Below are positions 13,326 through 26,390 of a stretch of 64,000 nucleotides of DNA, in pieces; within the stretch, counting starts at the first letter, position 1; each line of letters starts with the position of its first letter. The DNA is from Selaginella tamariscina. Lineage: Eukaryota > Streptophyta > Lycopodiopsida > Selaginellales > Selaginellaceae. Below the pieces are notes generated by a model. It had not been told where the DNA came from, did not search any database, and worked only from the letters and a program-made list of their open reading frames with translations. A program made the translations under genes and the position numbers. Where the stretch lies: contig PUQB01000197.1 of the NCBI GenBank assembly GCA_003024785.1, positions 125,001 to 189,000 of the forward strand, in the 5' to 3' direction.

Positions 13326-13641
13326 AAACAAAGTATGTGTGACACCTTGATTTTTCCCCGATCTAAAGTGCAATCTACTTTTTAAATCTCTTTTATATTA
13401 AAGAATACATCAAAATAGAGTCAGAAAAATTGTAAATTGGAAATGGTTGAAAAAACCATAAATGCTTAATGGGTCGGATTAGGCTAGGGTCGAGACTTGC
13501 AAGCAATGGGCCAAGTCGGGTCTGGGCCAGGATTTGCAAGTACTAGTCTGGGTCGGGTCGGGTCAAGGCCAGCAAAAAGAGGTATGAGTCGGGTCATGGG
13601 CAAGCCCTGACCCAGCTCGACCCACCCCATTGCCAGCCCTA

Positions 13642-13649
13642 TTTATAAA
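13642..13649. repeat. 8-bp target-site duplication, right side of hAT element
   Basis: TTTATAAA, identical to 1095-1102, directly after the right terminus of the hAT element. Confidence 0.88.
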
Positions 13650-13859
13650 TGTTTATTATAGTTTAAAATATTTTCAAATAGAGTACTTGGATGTGCATAA
13701 ATTCCATACCCAAAAGTTAGACTTAGGTTAATCGTGTTGCAATAAATAGTTTTTTTGCCAAAGATTATCATAGTAACAATGTTATAATTATCATATGTAA
13801 CCATTTCTTCTTAGTTTAATTTATAATTTTAACATCTGGTCTTTCCTTTATATCATGTA

Positions 13860-15130
13860 ACCTAAGTATTTGTACTTCTTCACCTCAAGAACTTCTAGTC
13901 TTACATACTGGCATTTGCCATCTATTGGTGTTCCTAACACTACAATGTCCATCTTTGTGAGGTTTACTATTATCTTAGCCATCTCACAAAACTTTGCTAG
14001 TGCTAGTTGTGAAGTTTACGATTATCCTAGTCATCTCACAAAACTTTGCTAGTGCTAGTTATCATTATCCTAGTTGCTTCACAAAACTTTGTTAGTGCTA
14101 GTAACTATTTTTGTAGCATCATTTTGTTCATTGCAACCAACAAAAGATCATTGGCATATCAAAGAAAGTATATGTAGAGTCTTGCCCTTCTCACACATTA
14201 GCCCCTCCATTGCCTCGATATACATGCCAAAAAATGTGCTAGACAATAGACAACTTTGCATCATCACTATATCGGATTCAAATATGATTTCTTGAAATAA
14301 AGGGTCCGAATAGAATTGATGATCTCCATTGGTATCCCGAGTGTCTCAAGCCTCTCAAAGAGCTTATGTCAAGGAATTGTGTCAAAGGCCTTTTTGAAGT
14401 CGATAAAGTAGTGATGTACATGTCTCCATGGCTTGGATGTTCTCATCCTCTCCACAATGACTCTAAATGTCACCAACTAGTTTATGCGTGTGTGATTTTG
14501 TTTAAAGCCTGCCTGTCTGGCTTCATGCTATCACTCCATCTTCCTCAACCCAATCTGTTAACTTTTTTTCAACCATCTTTGCAAACAACTTTGAAAATAT
14601 TGAAGACATCATTATGGTATGATAGTTTGACAGTATCATTGTGTCTCTACCTGCACCACTATTCATCATCCACAACTTAAGAAAACTGACCATATTATAT
14701 TATTAAATATGGGTAAGAGCAGCCTCGCTACAAAACCTAGTTGTTGTGCTCTTTAAAGAATGAGTAAAATGTGAATGCGTCATATGAGACACATGATATC
14801 TAGAGATTGTCATCACCCCATTCTTGAATGTAAAGCCATATGCATCTACTATTTTTTCCCCATGGTAATTGATTTATGGTATTTATTATTTGGTCCATAG
14901 TGTATTGAATTTCTTTTATCTAAATTATCTTTGGAAGTTGGTTTGGCTCCTGTTTATGTAAGTCTGTGAGGTTCTCTTTTCATACTTCTTCATCTTGTAG
15001 AAGCAATGAGCCTTACATATGTGAAAGACCTTATATGCCCTTTTGGAGTTGTCTCATAAGACATCGACTTGTATCTTGTTGAACCAACACATATATCTAC
15101 GTTGTTTTGCACCTTTTAAAACACCTTTTA
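13860..15130 (-). pseudogene. Decayed LINE (non-LTR retrotransposon) reverse transcriptase
   Basis: Read leftward, fragments in order match a LINE reverse transcriptase. Near 14400 are FIDFKKAFDTIP and KLFERLETLGIP, the conserved palm motif and what follows. Near 14230 is SSTFFGMYIEAMEGLM, and near 14130 YANDLLLVA, corresponding to the catalytic YADD box with the first Asp changed to Asn. Near 13880 is KKYKYLG, the thumb-side YLG motif. Upstream, at 15000-15100, a Trp/Lys-rich stretch could be the linker before the polymerase. Stops and frame changes are frequent, so this is a relic. Ends were not found. Confidence 0.72.
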
Positions 15131-18100
15131 TACTCTTTATAGTCTTATTTAGAAGCCCTATGTATTACAATTTTTTACCTAGTAAAGTCACTTGACTCAA
15201 GTAAATCATAGTCACTTAATTAACTAGCATGTAAACCCTCAATTCAATTGGCTCTTAGTCTTTATTGTTAAGGAGAGACAGATAATGTTATGTGTGTTAG
15301 CACATTCATATTCCCACCACAATTTGCATAGTAAATTCAACATTCTCCATGCTCTCTTGCAATTGCAAGTCTTTTTAACTTCATTCATCATCATTTATAC
15401 CAAAGTATTTCCTCTTTCTTTTTTTAATGTTGTGGAGGTCAGTACATCTTGGTCCAAGAGGTCATTAACTTGCACATGAATCCCTTCATTTCTCATCTCA
15501 AAGTTGATTTTCATGGTATTAACATTAGAATATGAGTCGAAAGTGATTGGATGGATATAAGTAATGTTTTAGTTGAACATTCTTAAACCCTAAATTCTAA
15601 TTTTAAGAAAGAATGTAAGAGAATGAGTCTTTTAATTGAATATTAATAAAGTCTAAGATTATCATTCGAGTAGTTGTGTTCACACTATCTAGAGTCACCA
15701 AATAATAATCATTTGTTGTTCTCCTTTTGCTTGATCATCTCTACTGGCCCCACCTTTACAACACATCACCTTCCTTGTGTCAAGTAGTCAAATTTCCCTC
15801 TCATGCATGTAAACACACTGTGGAGTTTGAGTGGCTAGGGGCACAAAGACAAACATAGAGAGCACATGGGTTGATGGTTTAACAAGGACTTTCATTTATA
15901 ACATCTAGTTATTTCTCATCTCTATTTTGGTGTCTATTAGTTCTTATGTCATTTTTAATTGCTTTTGCTTTTATGGATTATATGTGTTTCTCTATAATAC
16001 ATTTATTACTTCATTCATATTTTGTGTGTTTCCCCGGTTCTATTTCCATATTTAGGGTTTTTCATTAAGGATATCTTCTTGATGATAATTATTTGACTCA
16101 AGTTTGCTTGTTCACTTTGTCCATCATCCCTTACTTAGTGGTTCCTGCCTTGGTTGCCATCCACACACTAGCATGTGTGTTTAAGTTGGTGGTGGTGGTG
16201 TGTGTATTCAAATATGCACATGGATATAGGCAATGCATACCTTGCCTAATATCCATGTTCATGCATTTGTTATGTAAGCTGTGTTCCCATCTCTTGTAGG
16301 ATGTTGGTGAATATCATGTTTGCTTCTCACCACCTAGCCCACCTTGAGCAACATGTGGCCTTGAAGTCCATATCACACGCTTATTCAAGTCATTGTTAAT
16401 AGTGTTATGTGCTCTATATGTTCCATTTCCATATCAAGATGAAGTTGTTGTTAATCTCATTCTTGGTACTCCAAGCCTTAGATTATTTGTGATCGTGTTT
16501 GCATTTATTGTGATGTCTATCATTGTGATGGCATGGAGCATGCTATTACCGCTTGTTGCATTCCCTTCTCCCATCTTTCTAATTTCAGGCATATCTTTGT
16601 CTTTCAACCCGTTAGTTGATGTCTAATCTTGAGACACTTGGCTATGTTATGAGGGTTTCTAAAAGCTTTCCATTGCATGCTCCTCATCTGGTACCTTTAT
16701 GTTTATTGGGCACCGGTGTTTCATCATCTTTTGTACCATGTTCATGGCCTAACTCAAAAGTGGAGTGTATCTATAGAGGCTTCTTAGATTGCCCTTAATT
16801 GGCGTGATTTTTATCTTAGAATTATCAAAAACCACATGCTTGCTTTACTTGTTTCTCTCTGTAACTTTTGTGAAGAGGTCGCATAGGTTTCCTTGCTCTC
16901 TTGGTTTTTCACTTGGTCTATTGTCTTCCTTCATGGATATTCTAACTACTTTACTCATCATTGCTAGTATACCCTTATCAACCTTCTTGACTTGCCAAAA
17001 AATTTAGTCCCTTGAGAACTTCGGTGAGATCTATGTTTGGTTGGGAATGTTGTGATATTTGAGTTTAAGGTAGTGTGATAGATGCTCATCCATTGGAACC
17101 TGACAATGATAATCCCCCTTGTTAAGTCAATGCTACCAATTCATCCCTTGAGAGGCTTCAAGATGTTGTATATAGCCTTTTTTGACCAATTGTCAAAGTC
17201 AATGTCTTTAAAGGCTAATTGCATAAGAAAGCCCTTCTATTTATAATTCACGTGCTCTTTTATCACACTTTAAACAATTGCTAGCTTGTATTCTCCCTTG
17301 ATCTCAAAGTGGAAAGTCCAAGCTTTGCATATTTTTTTTATTTGCTTTATATCTTGGAAGTATATTTCATAAACATTAGGTGTATGTTGAACATTGACAC
17401 TCCAAAGTCATTGTAACTTTGCCTCAAACTAGTTCGACACCTACTTCATGTGATGATTGGGTCATCAATGAAAAGGAGTAACATGTAGCACTTTTATGTT
17501 GCATGCTCATCAAATGGATGTATTGGTTCTTCCCTTCTTCCTTAGGTGTGTGTCTATGTGAATCCTTGTCCTATCTTCCTTCTCCCAAATGGCTCTTAGT
17601 TTCTCCCTTGGAAGGGATGGTCCTCTCTCTTCTCCTTGTGGAGTCACCAACTGTGTGATGTCCTTATGACCTCTCATGTTGTTCCCATCTTCTCTTGTTG
17701 ATGACTTGGTCCTTGTCAGTCTGGTCCAATATGTAGGATTTAAGAATGTCCCTTCATGCTTGCCCTCTTTCTCTATCATAATTTTCACAGTTACCATTTT
17801 CATTTGGTTGCTTGAGGTCTAGCATTTACAACAATGAATAATATGGCTAAGCATATGATATTGGCCCATAAGGACCATATGGCCATGGATGATTGAATGG
17901 GAGGAAAGAAGATTGGTAGTTCTGCCCATTGCTTGGTGTATACACCCCTGCTGCCACAATTGTTTGTTACTTAAGGTATGTCTTGGGTTGCCACATTTGT
18001 CCATTTCTTGGTGTGCACCCCCAAGCATACTTGTACATCTGATTCATGTGGTGATAATCAAATTGAATTGATTCTAATTTTCTGCAACTCCCTAGTTCTA

Positions 18101-19423
18101 GTTATTTGACTACTATTCTTAAATTGTATCAATTGTACTCATATTGTATGTCCATTGTGTTATATCTAACAACCAACTTTTAACTGAAGAAGTGTATCGA
18201 AATCTTGTACAATAAACATGCCATTTATTGTCATTGTTTTTAAGAAGGGTACCCGATTACATATTGAAGGCATCAAACTAGCCTCTAAAACCATCACAAA
18301 ATATGATTATGTGCCATACATCAAATTTTAACAAGTAATTTGTTTATTAACTTTAGAAAGCCTTGTTTGAGTACACACTTTACTAGTATAATCATTAATG
18401 CCTTGCTTCCATGCCAACATAAGAACTGCATTGCTAACTAAGTCCTTCCTAGCTCATCAGCTCTTACTCAGGAAAACATGACCATGTACCCCTTATCGTC
18501 CTACAACCCTTGAGCAATCCATTCCCCCTCTGGCATCTCCCCAGGGCTCACAGGGATGTCTCGGCCTGAAAGGAGACTTTTGACTTCATGTGGTTCATGT
18601 TTATCATGATACGCCTACATTTATTCTTGAATGGTATCTACCACTTGTGGGTCTTATTTAGATTATCTCTATTGCAAAACACCTATAAGAGTTTAATTTT
18701 ATGGATTTCCTTACTTATATATCGACATCTCATGAATTTAATTCAATTTTGGTGATGGTTAATCGTTTTTAAATATGACACATTTTATTTCATATAATAA
18801 AACTTGTTCTAGTTCTAATGTTACTGACTTGGTGTATCAAAAAGTTTTTGTTTTATGGTCTTCTTAATGACATTGTTAGTAATTGCAATCCTAAATTCAC
18901 TTATAGGTTTTAGTAATGATTTGTAAAGTGTATCAAGGGGAAGTTAGTTGTGGTTCATCATTCACAATAGAAAAGACTATTCTGATGTTTTGTTTTACAA
19001 AGTATGATTAAATACATTTACTTTTAATTATTAAGTATGCTTAAATTAGTATTCTTCTACATAACACTTCATTCTTTGTCAACTCTGATTTTCATCTTCA
19101 ATTATTATGTAACCTTTTAGTTGTGCTAGTTTTGAAAGTTATTATCAATAAATGTGTTAATCATTTTTATTCTGTTCAAAATAAACTTATTCATTATCTT
19201 GAACGAGTTCAAGCATAGCAACATGTAGTTGATAGATCTTGTTTTGCTACTTTATTTATTAACCTAAGAATAAGTTATAGTTGCTTCGTCAACATTAACC
19301 ATCTATATATCTAATGTGGTAAGCTTGATTTTTCTTGTTTAGGTCCTTTTTTATTAGAGAAGCTTTATATCATCTTCAATTTCCTTCTTTAATTGGTTTA
19401 TGTTAGAGTTTTAACATGAAAGG
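15131..19423. other. Long stretch without recognisable genes
   Basis: Moderately AT-rich. Only short reading frames with no recognised domain occur. A minus-strand stretch at about 17850-18030 reads as Pro/Gly/Tyr-rich peptide (NHPWPYGPYGP) with several stops and could be part of the LINE relic or an old gag-like region, but this is speculative. CTTTGCTAGTGCTAGT-type short repeats occur just to the left, at 13995-14100. Confidence 0.4.
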
Positions 19424-20050
19424 TCTGGTGAGCAACACTAAATATTTTAAAATAACCCCAAGAGTTTCACTCAAATGTCTAAATAGGCATGAGACTTAGG
19501 GTTCTACCCCCTGAACCTAAAGGATAACTCAAATAAATTTTAAGATTTTGTCTCAGAAGACCTAAACAATAAGTTTATGCCCTAACCCAATCAAGAAAAA
19601 AGTAAGGCATTGTACTTATCTCTTAAGAAACCACCTTCATCTGGAATTACAACCCCCTTTTAAGGTGACAAAGAGTACCTTGGACCATGGATTTAAGTGG
19701 CCAAGTCATACCTTAAACTTAGGGTTAGTACTAAGTGAGGACATGAATGTGTGTCATTTATGAACATAAGTTTTGTTAAGTAAACTCCTTAAGGTTATGC
19801 TTGAACAACCCCAACACGACCACACAAGTGCCATATGTAAAGGGACCTAGTTACAAGATCTAACCTCCCTTGAGTGGATGCCCAAGGTTTAACACCTTGA
19901 TGCAAGCACAAACACGCATGATTAGAGTATCCAACTCCTTGATGTTAAACCCATGTCACAACTCCAAATTGAGCATTGTACCAAATGTCATCTAGCCTAG
20001 TGTCATATGTTTCATATGACACTGTGTCCCAAGATGTGGGCTATTTCACC
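19424..20050 (-). repeat. Diverged LTR fragment, same family as the 38-44 kb element
   Basis: Reverse-complemented, this block follows the 3' part of the LARD LTR. It shares GTACTAACCCTA, then GGTATGACTTGGCCACTT, and ends with AACCCTAAGTCTC and GTTGCTC in the same order, with many substitutions. It is an old inverted copy lacking both LTR ends. Confidence 0.6.
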
Positions 20051-20245
20051 ATAGCCCTTAAACTCAAGAGCCACACCTAGTGCATGAACAAGGCTTGCAT
20101 AACCAACCTTAAAACCCCTCTTTATGAACCCTCAGAAACCTAAATAAAAGTACCCGTTTGAATAGTGGAACATTTAGTTTGACAAGACCTCTCAAGTGTG
20201 CATCAAATTAAAGAAGTTAGCTAATTTCTCATGAAGGCAGCCTAT

Positions 20246-21037
20246 TGTCATAGTTTTTATTATGACTCGACCCTTTGCTTTAGGGTTTGACTGTTGTTAC
20301 TTATCGAATTGTGTGATGAATCCTAAATGTAGAAGAAACAGACCTGCATAGTGCACTTGGATATCTAGTGATGGTCCGGCCAAGTGTTGTTAGGTATTTG
20401 CAAGAAACTCTAATTTAGAAAACTCTCCCCTAATTTGACATTCCAAAATAGGTTTTTCGTTAAAGTATAGTTTATCAAAAAAGCTACCCCTACTATGGGT
20501 TAGGTTTAGGGTTAGGTTAGGCATCTCATTTCATTAAGGGCTGGCATTTTCGTGCCAGCTCACTTACTCATTTAGGAGGGGGGAAGGGGGGCACGCTCTG
20601 TCACATAAATAAGGTAGAGTATGTGTAATGAGGCTTCATGAGTTCGAAAGAAAGCTCGTTAACTTGTCCCGCCCTAACTTCCACACGGTAAGGGTACGTC
20701 CCACCTTTGGGTTAGACTATCCTTATTGTTGTTAGGATCTCGCCTTTGTGACTGGGTACGTCACTTCCAAGGAGTTAATTAAATTTCTTGGTTTAAAAAT
20801 CTGTTCGCAAGTTTAAAGGCATTGCCCGAGTTCACATTCCACAAAATTAGTAATTGAGATTATCCTAATTCACAAGGTGAACCTCATTCGTGGACTTGGT
20901 CAGCTGGGGTTTAAGCTCGTAAGGGTTGGGTTCCTAATATGGGTTATTTTACTAGATTTCGTGGGGTTTTTAAAGAGGGGATTCCAGGGTTGGCATCTAG
21001 CAAGTTGCCTTTGTGGCACCAAGTAAAAACTCTTACA
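20246..21037 (+). repeat. LTR copy (short variant), forward
   Basis: Starts TGTCATAG and ends CTCTTACA, with the same opening sequence as the right LTR at 42446 (GACTGTTGTTAC, GTGCACTTGG, TATTTGCAAGAAACTCTA in order). It is 792 bp against 1880 bp for that LTR; the 3' middle part is absent. No matching 5-bp duplication was found at its ends (CCTAT against CTTAC), so it may be rearranged. Confidence 0.75.
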
Positions 21038-21487
21038 CTTACCCAGGCACAATAGTGTAAATTTGCCAAAACTAAGGGTAAGTGTCACAACCTTTCCCTC
21101 TCCCCTTATGCCAACTAGGCAAAGGGCCAATTGGTGTTTATGAGAGGGCCCCTGGTCATGATGACCCAGGTCCACTTGAGTCTTTTTGCCCACATATCCC
21201 ACATATCCCACAATCTTTACCCAGGTAGTCAACTCACCAAGTTAAAACTATGACAGTAAGTTACCCTTAAGGTATGATGTACCCCCACACGCTAGAAGTT
21301 AAGGCGACACTAGAAATATGCCTTAACGACATAAGCACGGCTCATGTTGGTAGGGAAGAAGGAACCAAACACCTCTTAATCTCTAGCATGCTTCCCCCCC
21401 CATCTTCTTATTCTCTCAAGTGGGCATGCACGAAATCTCATTCCCAATGGAATGATGTTTAATGAGTTTTAACCTAATGACCCACCA
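21038..21487. other. Spacer between two inverted LTR copies
   Basis: A 450-bp spacer separating LTR copies in opposite orientation. It contains AAAACTATGACA at about 21245, another LTR-end-like sequence, and no coding signal. Confidence 0.5.
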
Positions 21488-22454
21488 TGTCAGAGTTTTT
21501 ACCTGGTGCCACAAAGGCGGCTTGCCAGGTGCCAACCCTGGAATCCCCTCTCTGGAAACCCCACGGAATCTGGTAAAGTAACCCGTATTAGGAACCCAAC
21601 CCTTAGGAACTAAAACCCTAACTGACCAAGTTCACGAACGAGACTCACCTTGTGAATCAGGATGCACGGACTGGCCGAGTTATAGGTGTTGTTCCTAGCT
21701 TGGCGTGGTTGAGGCGGCCGGAGCAAGGCCTCAACCACTAGTTCTGCGGAACGTGAACTCGGGCAATACCTTTGAGCTTGCGAGCAGGTTTTCGGACCAA
21801 GGAATCTGGCTAACTCCTTGGAAGTGACGTGCCCTTGTCTCAAAGGCAAGATCCTGCCAACGATAAGGATAGTCTAACCCTAGGGTGGTTGTACCCCTGT
21901 CGTGTGGAAGTTTGGGCGGCACAACAGAGGGTTGCACCTTGACGACACAAGCTTAGCTTGCACCGGTAGGAGGTTAACGAGCTCTCTTTTGAACCCAGGA
22001 AGCCTCACTACATACACTCTACCTTATTTATGTGACGGACCCCCCCCCCCCTGTTTACCTAAATGAGTAAGTGGGCTGGCACAAAAATGCCAGCCCTTAG
22101 AGAAAATGGTTGTCCTAACCTAACCCTAAACCTAACCCCTAGGGGGGGTATTAGGGCGTGGGGTTAGGGCAACCCTAGGGTTAGGTCAACCCTAGGGTGT
22201 CCCTAACCCTTTTTGACAAGCTATATTTAACGGAAAACCTACGTCAAACTGGGGAGAGTTTTCTAGAGGGTAAGTACTACCTTCGCCTAGAGTTTCTCGA
22301 GGTACCTAGTGACAGCCGGCCGGACTACCCCTAAACACCTAAGTGCACTAAGCGGGGCTGTTTCTCACTACAACTAGGGTTCGCCACACAACTCGGTAGG
22401 TAACAACAGTCAAACCCCAAAGTAAAGGGTCGAGTCATAGTAAAAACTATGACA
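21488..22454 (-). mobile_element. Solo LTR, reverse orientation, with 5-bp target duplication
   Basis: Plus-strand TGTCAGAG to CTATGACA, i.e. TG...CA, with CACCA immediately before (21483-21487) and after (22455-22459). This is the signature of a solo LTR left by recombination of a complete LTR retrotransposon. It is homologous to 20246-21037 and to the LTR at 42446-44325. It contains a run of imperfect CCCTAA/TTAGGG words at 22110-22215. Confidence 0.88.
22110..22215. repeat. Interstitial telomere-like words inside the solo LTR
   Basis: Repeated CCTAACCC, CCTAAACC, GGGTTAGG and CCCTAGGG words in both orientations. The run is irregular and lies inside an LTR, so it is not a telomere. Similar words are scattered through the large LTR at 38.2-39.0 and 43.7-44.2 kb. 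Confidence 0.65.
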
Positions 22455-23867
22455 CACCATACTCAGTGCAAACCTAGGGTTAGGTAACCCTAGGGTTTTT
22501 ACAGCCATAATTGACACACTGAACTCACCAAAACAACTAGGAATCTGATTAGGACATGAAAAAAGAGAGGAGAATTTTCTAAATGAAAGTGCTAGTTTCA
22601 CACAGAATTTCATGTAAGTACCTAACAACACTCAACTAAAAAATCACTAAATACTCAAGTGCACTAAGTGGACTTGTTCCTTAATACCTAAGGCTCATCA
22701 ATATAATTTTGTAAGTAACAACGAAAATAAAGAACAATTATAGTAAAAACTATAACAATTTGCATTTGGCATTGTTTTGTTAGAATTTTATCATGCTTCT
22801 TCAAACCTAATTTAAATTATACTTGCTTCTTTGCAATTTTCTTAAATTTGTCTTTATTATTTAGTGAATTGTTTTCATTACCCTTCAAGTGAACAAACTT
22901 AAAACTAATTTATCATTTTCAAAATGCTTTGAAACTTATTATTGAGTTTCGTCAATGCTATTTAACAAAGCTTAAACCTTAAATGCATAGAGCTTGTTAT
23001 GAAATAAGGGAGGTGTTACTTTAAAAGAATTTAAAAAGTATATTTTTAGCCTAGCTTTTGGTATATAAAGAGGGTTATGTACTCTCATATTTTATTTTAT
23101 TTTAATCTTTTTCCATTTCTGTTGTATTTCTTAAATAACATAATTTCACAATATACTTATTTATTTAGTTAGTTATTTATTCATTTTAAAGTGTTATAAC
23201 ATAATAAATATAAAATAATAAATATAAGTAAAACTAGATAGTTAAACATGCTCATGTTGTTCAAGAATGTCAACTATAGTAGCTTTGTAATACCCTAGAT
23301 CATATTTTATAACTTTCCTTCCTTAACATTTTGCTTACACCAAGATATACAACCTAAACAAATGAGATATTAATTGAATTTTCTATAATTGTTTAATTAA
23401 CTAATTTAATTAAATGCCCTAGCAAAATTAATAAATCAACAATAAAGTTTAGTATAAGATGATCAATTCTTGAATGTTTGAGACGTAATCCTACTTAATT
23501 TGGAAAAAAAAAAGTTGTTAATCATAATCATATTGCAATTGAATTAAATCCACAACTTTGTAATTGGTACCATCTTAAATAATTTAACTCAAAATGAAAA
23601 TTAATACCTTACCAACCACATCATTTCAAATAACTTGTAATATTCAATTGCAAACCCATAAATTCAATAGTTTTTAAGTTTTTATATAGCATGCTAAACA
23701 TATTTTTCTATAAAAATTTAAAATACCTTGCCATTTTGGCTCTAAAAAAGAAGAAATCCCTTTATTATATAAAATTTTAAAAGAGCTACTTTAGATTTAT
23801 AGCGAACAAAATTTAAAACAAAAAACAAAAAACAAAAAACTTATATGTTTTTCTCAAGAGCTTCTTC
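22455..23867. other. AT-rich DNA without recognisable features
   Basis: Very AT-rich with no reading frame above about 70 codons and no recognised motif. Includes a short AAAACAA tandem at about 23815-23840. Confidence 0.5.
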
Positions 23868-24370
23868 TTTAATATTTAATTTGACTTTTAATATTTGTCT
23901 TATGTATATACACTTTATATTATGTAAACTCTATATAAAATTATAATTTATTTTGGAACAACAAGATATATATATTTTATATATACTCACAATGATTATT
24001 TATAGATTAATTTAATTTGGAACAACAAGACCTATTAATTTATTTTAAAAAATTATCATATTTTTAAATATCTTTTAAAGATATTTAAAAATAATAAGTT
24101 ATTAGTTTTAGTGTTATAATACAATATATTGAATAGTATAGCTTTATCACATTTTTATACCTAATTTATTTAATAAAAAATATCACATTTTTATTTTAAA
24201 TTTACATCATGTAAGTTAAACTTTAAATTAAAAAATGTATACTTTGTTCTCTTTCTCTCATTTAATTTTAATTTTTAGTTCTTTTTTCATTTTATTTTAA
24301 TATATAACTTTTTCAGCATAGTTCGTGTGATTTTTCTTGATTAATGTAATTATTTTTTATTAATGAGTTA
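23868..24370 (+). repeat. Direct repeat unit A, copy 1
   Basis: About 500 bp that recurs in the same orientation at 35620-36110. Shared strings include CTTATGTATATA, ACTCACAATGATTATTTA, AACAACAAGACCTATTAA and ATACAATATATTGAATAGTA in the same order, with small indels. Non-coding. Confidence 0.8.
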
Positions 24371-24920
24371 AGAATTAATTACTTTATTAATTAGTATATA
24401 ATATGTTAAAGATAAATTATTTAATTTAATGAGTTTTCACATATACAGGCGCTTGACTTCAAACGGATGGTATATGGTCGCAAAATTAAATTAATATATT
24501 ATATGTATATGAAGATTAATTTAATTATTGCACTTAAAAAATTATAAGGTAACTTTACATTTTATTCATATGTATATATTTAATGAAATAATATATTATA
24601 TGTAATAGTTCATTATTTATATATATATATATATATATAGATATAAAATTTAAAGAACATTTCTTTTAATCTTTCCTTCCTTTTAAAAAAATAAAAATAA
24701 TGAGAATTCTCCTAATATGTGAGAGGCATAAGAAGACTTTCGATTATATTTATATATTAAATTGATATTTCAAGTATAATATCTCAAACTAAATAACAAT
24801 AGTGATAATTAGTACATTTAATAATAGCACATAAACTAGAAAATAAAATTAATGCACCTTTCAAGACTATATTAATTTCCTTTAATAAAAATTAGCATTA
24901 CAAGATTACTCAATTACTAT
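24362..24920 (+). repeat. Inverted repeat unit B, copy 1 (upstream of DUF569 gene)
   Basis: About 550 bp that recurs in reverse complement at 34505-34990. Shared strings include TATAATATGTTAAAGATAAA, GCACTTAAAAAATTATAAGG and TATAATATCTCAAACTAA. Together with the DUF569 exon fragment at 34344-34438 this marks an inverted duplication of the locus. Confidence 0.82.
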
Positions 24921-25574
24921 GGTCATATTAACTATAACACCAAATTTTAATTATTGTTTTGTTTATTGATATACAAAATTATTACAAGGACTTAATGTTT
25001 TTGGTTAATTTAACTTAGTTCAAATTTATTAAACATAAAAAATCAAATTCATACAGCTTTAATAAAGTACTTATGTTTTAATTTAAAAATCTAATTTATG
25101 TGCATTCTTAGATTTGTAAAAATACTCTTATACTAATTAAAACATTAAAAGTATTAAAAAATTCATAATGTTGTATTACCAAAAAAAAAAAATCATCACC
25201 AAATTATATAATAAATACACACACATACATAAGAGTTTTTTAATAAAAGAACTCAAATGGCCCTTTCTTTATAAATTTTAAATGCACTTGAATATGTAAC
25301 ACCGTCCTTTAAATATTTAAATTTATAATGGTTTACACTTATCAAGAATTGTTATAAAATAGTTTTCTAGGTACTATCTGTGTGTACTATCTGTGTGTGT
25401 ATACTTGCGTGTGCTTGTGTGTATGTATTTGCGTGGCAACTACCATCTCGGTTAAAGAAAGGCGGCCCACGGCACTGACGTGGCAGAATAGGACAGCGAG
25501 TATCCCGCGTCTTTTGCTATTTGACGGGGAAGAAAATTCACATTTCTTTACGTTGTCCGCCGAAGAAATTAGGT

Positions 25575-26390
25575 ATGGAGATATTCAAATACGCAAACAA
25601 GGTGCGGCTGAGGAGCTATGCACAGGGCAAGTACCTGGCGGCTGATGCAGATTCTACCGGGGTTTACCAGATCAGAAATCGGAATCACGAGAGTGCAATT
25701 TGGGAAGTTAGGCAGTTTCGCGATCACAAATCCGTGGTCAGGTTCAGGAGCAGCTATGGCGGCTACCTCACAGGCTCTGACAGCAGGTTCTTACTTGGAT
25801 GGAAGGGCAAACAGGTAATTAGTCACTAAATTCTCTTGATTTGATTGTTAATCTTGTTTCTGCATGTTTGATTCTTAAGTATCTATTCTTTAAGATATCG
25901 GATTCTTATAGTTTTGCACACGCGCGCGCGTGATGTTCTACAGTAATCAACTTAATTTTATAAGTAGCTTGCAGTCTTTGTTCATCGTGTATATATGGTC
26001 CATGCAGTCTTTGTTGACATTTATAAATGTATACGTACATACCAAATACATTATAAATGTGTATACACACAGTGCGGTTGTAAGTTGTGGTAACAACTGT
26101 TACAAACAGATATACATGAACTCTTACACACACACTGTAACATGTTTGTTGGTTACAGGTAGTTCAGACGAATCCAACCAAAGCAGATGATCTATGTGAA
26201 TGGCAACCAGTAGAAGATGGCGAACACGGTACCTTGATCAAGCTTAGAACACGGGACGGAACATATTTAAGGGCCAAGGGGAGCGCCACCGTGGCGGAAC
26301 TCAGTCACACATAATGAGTCACAGGACGACGAGAATGTCCTGTGGGAAGTCGAACTCGTACAAGAAAAAGATTACTCCGAGGCATTATAG
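25575..26390 (+). CDS. DUF569 protein (fascin-like beta-trefoil), frameshift near 3' end
   Basis: Plant DUF569 proteins are predicted actin-cross-linking-like beta-trefoils of unknown role. ATG at 25575 opens MEIFKYANKVRLRSYAQGKY, and the first repeat includes ESAIWEVRQF and YGGYLTGSD. Exon 1 is 25575-25814 with donor CAG/GTAATT, and exon 2 starts at 26159 after TTACAG. Exon 2 encodes WQPVEDGEHGTLIKLRTRDG. In the first frame the protein stops at 26314 after 132 residues. Shifting by one base near 26282 recovers the conserved APPWRNSVTH and then WEVELV, ending at TAG 26388-26390. So either there is a one-base insertion or the gene is newly broken. Full DUF569 proteins often have a second domain; this one is short. 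A truncated inverted copy lies at 34344. Confidence 0.85.

Larger units (their letters stand above)
1103..13641 (+). mobile_element. Complete hAT transposon, split by a nested CACTA element
   Basis: The left end reads TAGGGCTGCCAATGG. The right end, reverse-complemented, reads TAGGGCTGGCAATGGGG, so there are near-matching terminal inverted repeats of the usual hAT type. The element is flanked by 8-bp duplications TTTATAAA. Subterminal DNA is rich in GGGT/GACCC words, especially 13440-13620. The span is 12.5 kb, but 9.6 kb is an inserted CACTA element (2993-12613), leaving about 2.9 kb of hAT. It encodes a plus-strand hAT transposase that is no longer functional. Presence of both ends and the duplication shows a genuine old insertion rather than a fragment. 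Confidence 0.9.

Noticed and set aside
15240-17010. Series of short hydrophobic plus-strand reading frames
   Set aside because: Only 60-80 codons each, no shared frame, no domain and composition expected from T-rich DNA.
22110-22215. Possible telomere or telomeric fusion site
   Set aside because: The CCCTAA-like words are irregular, in both orientations, and lie inside an LTR whose other copies carry similar words.
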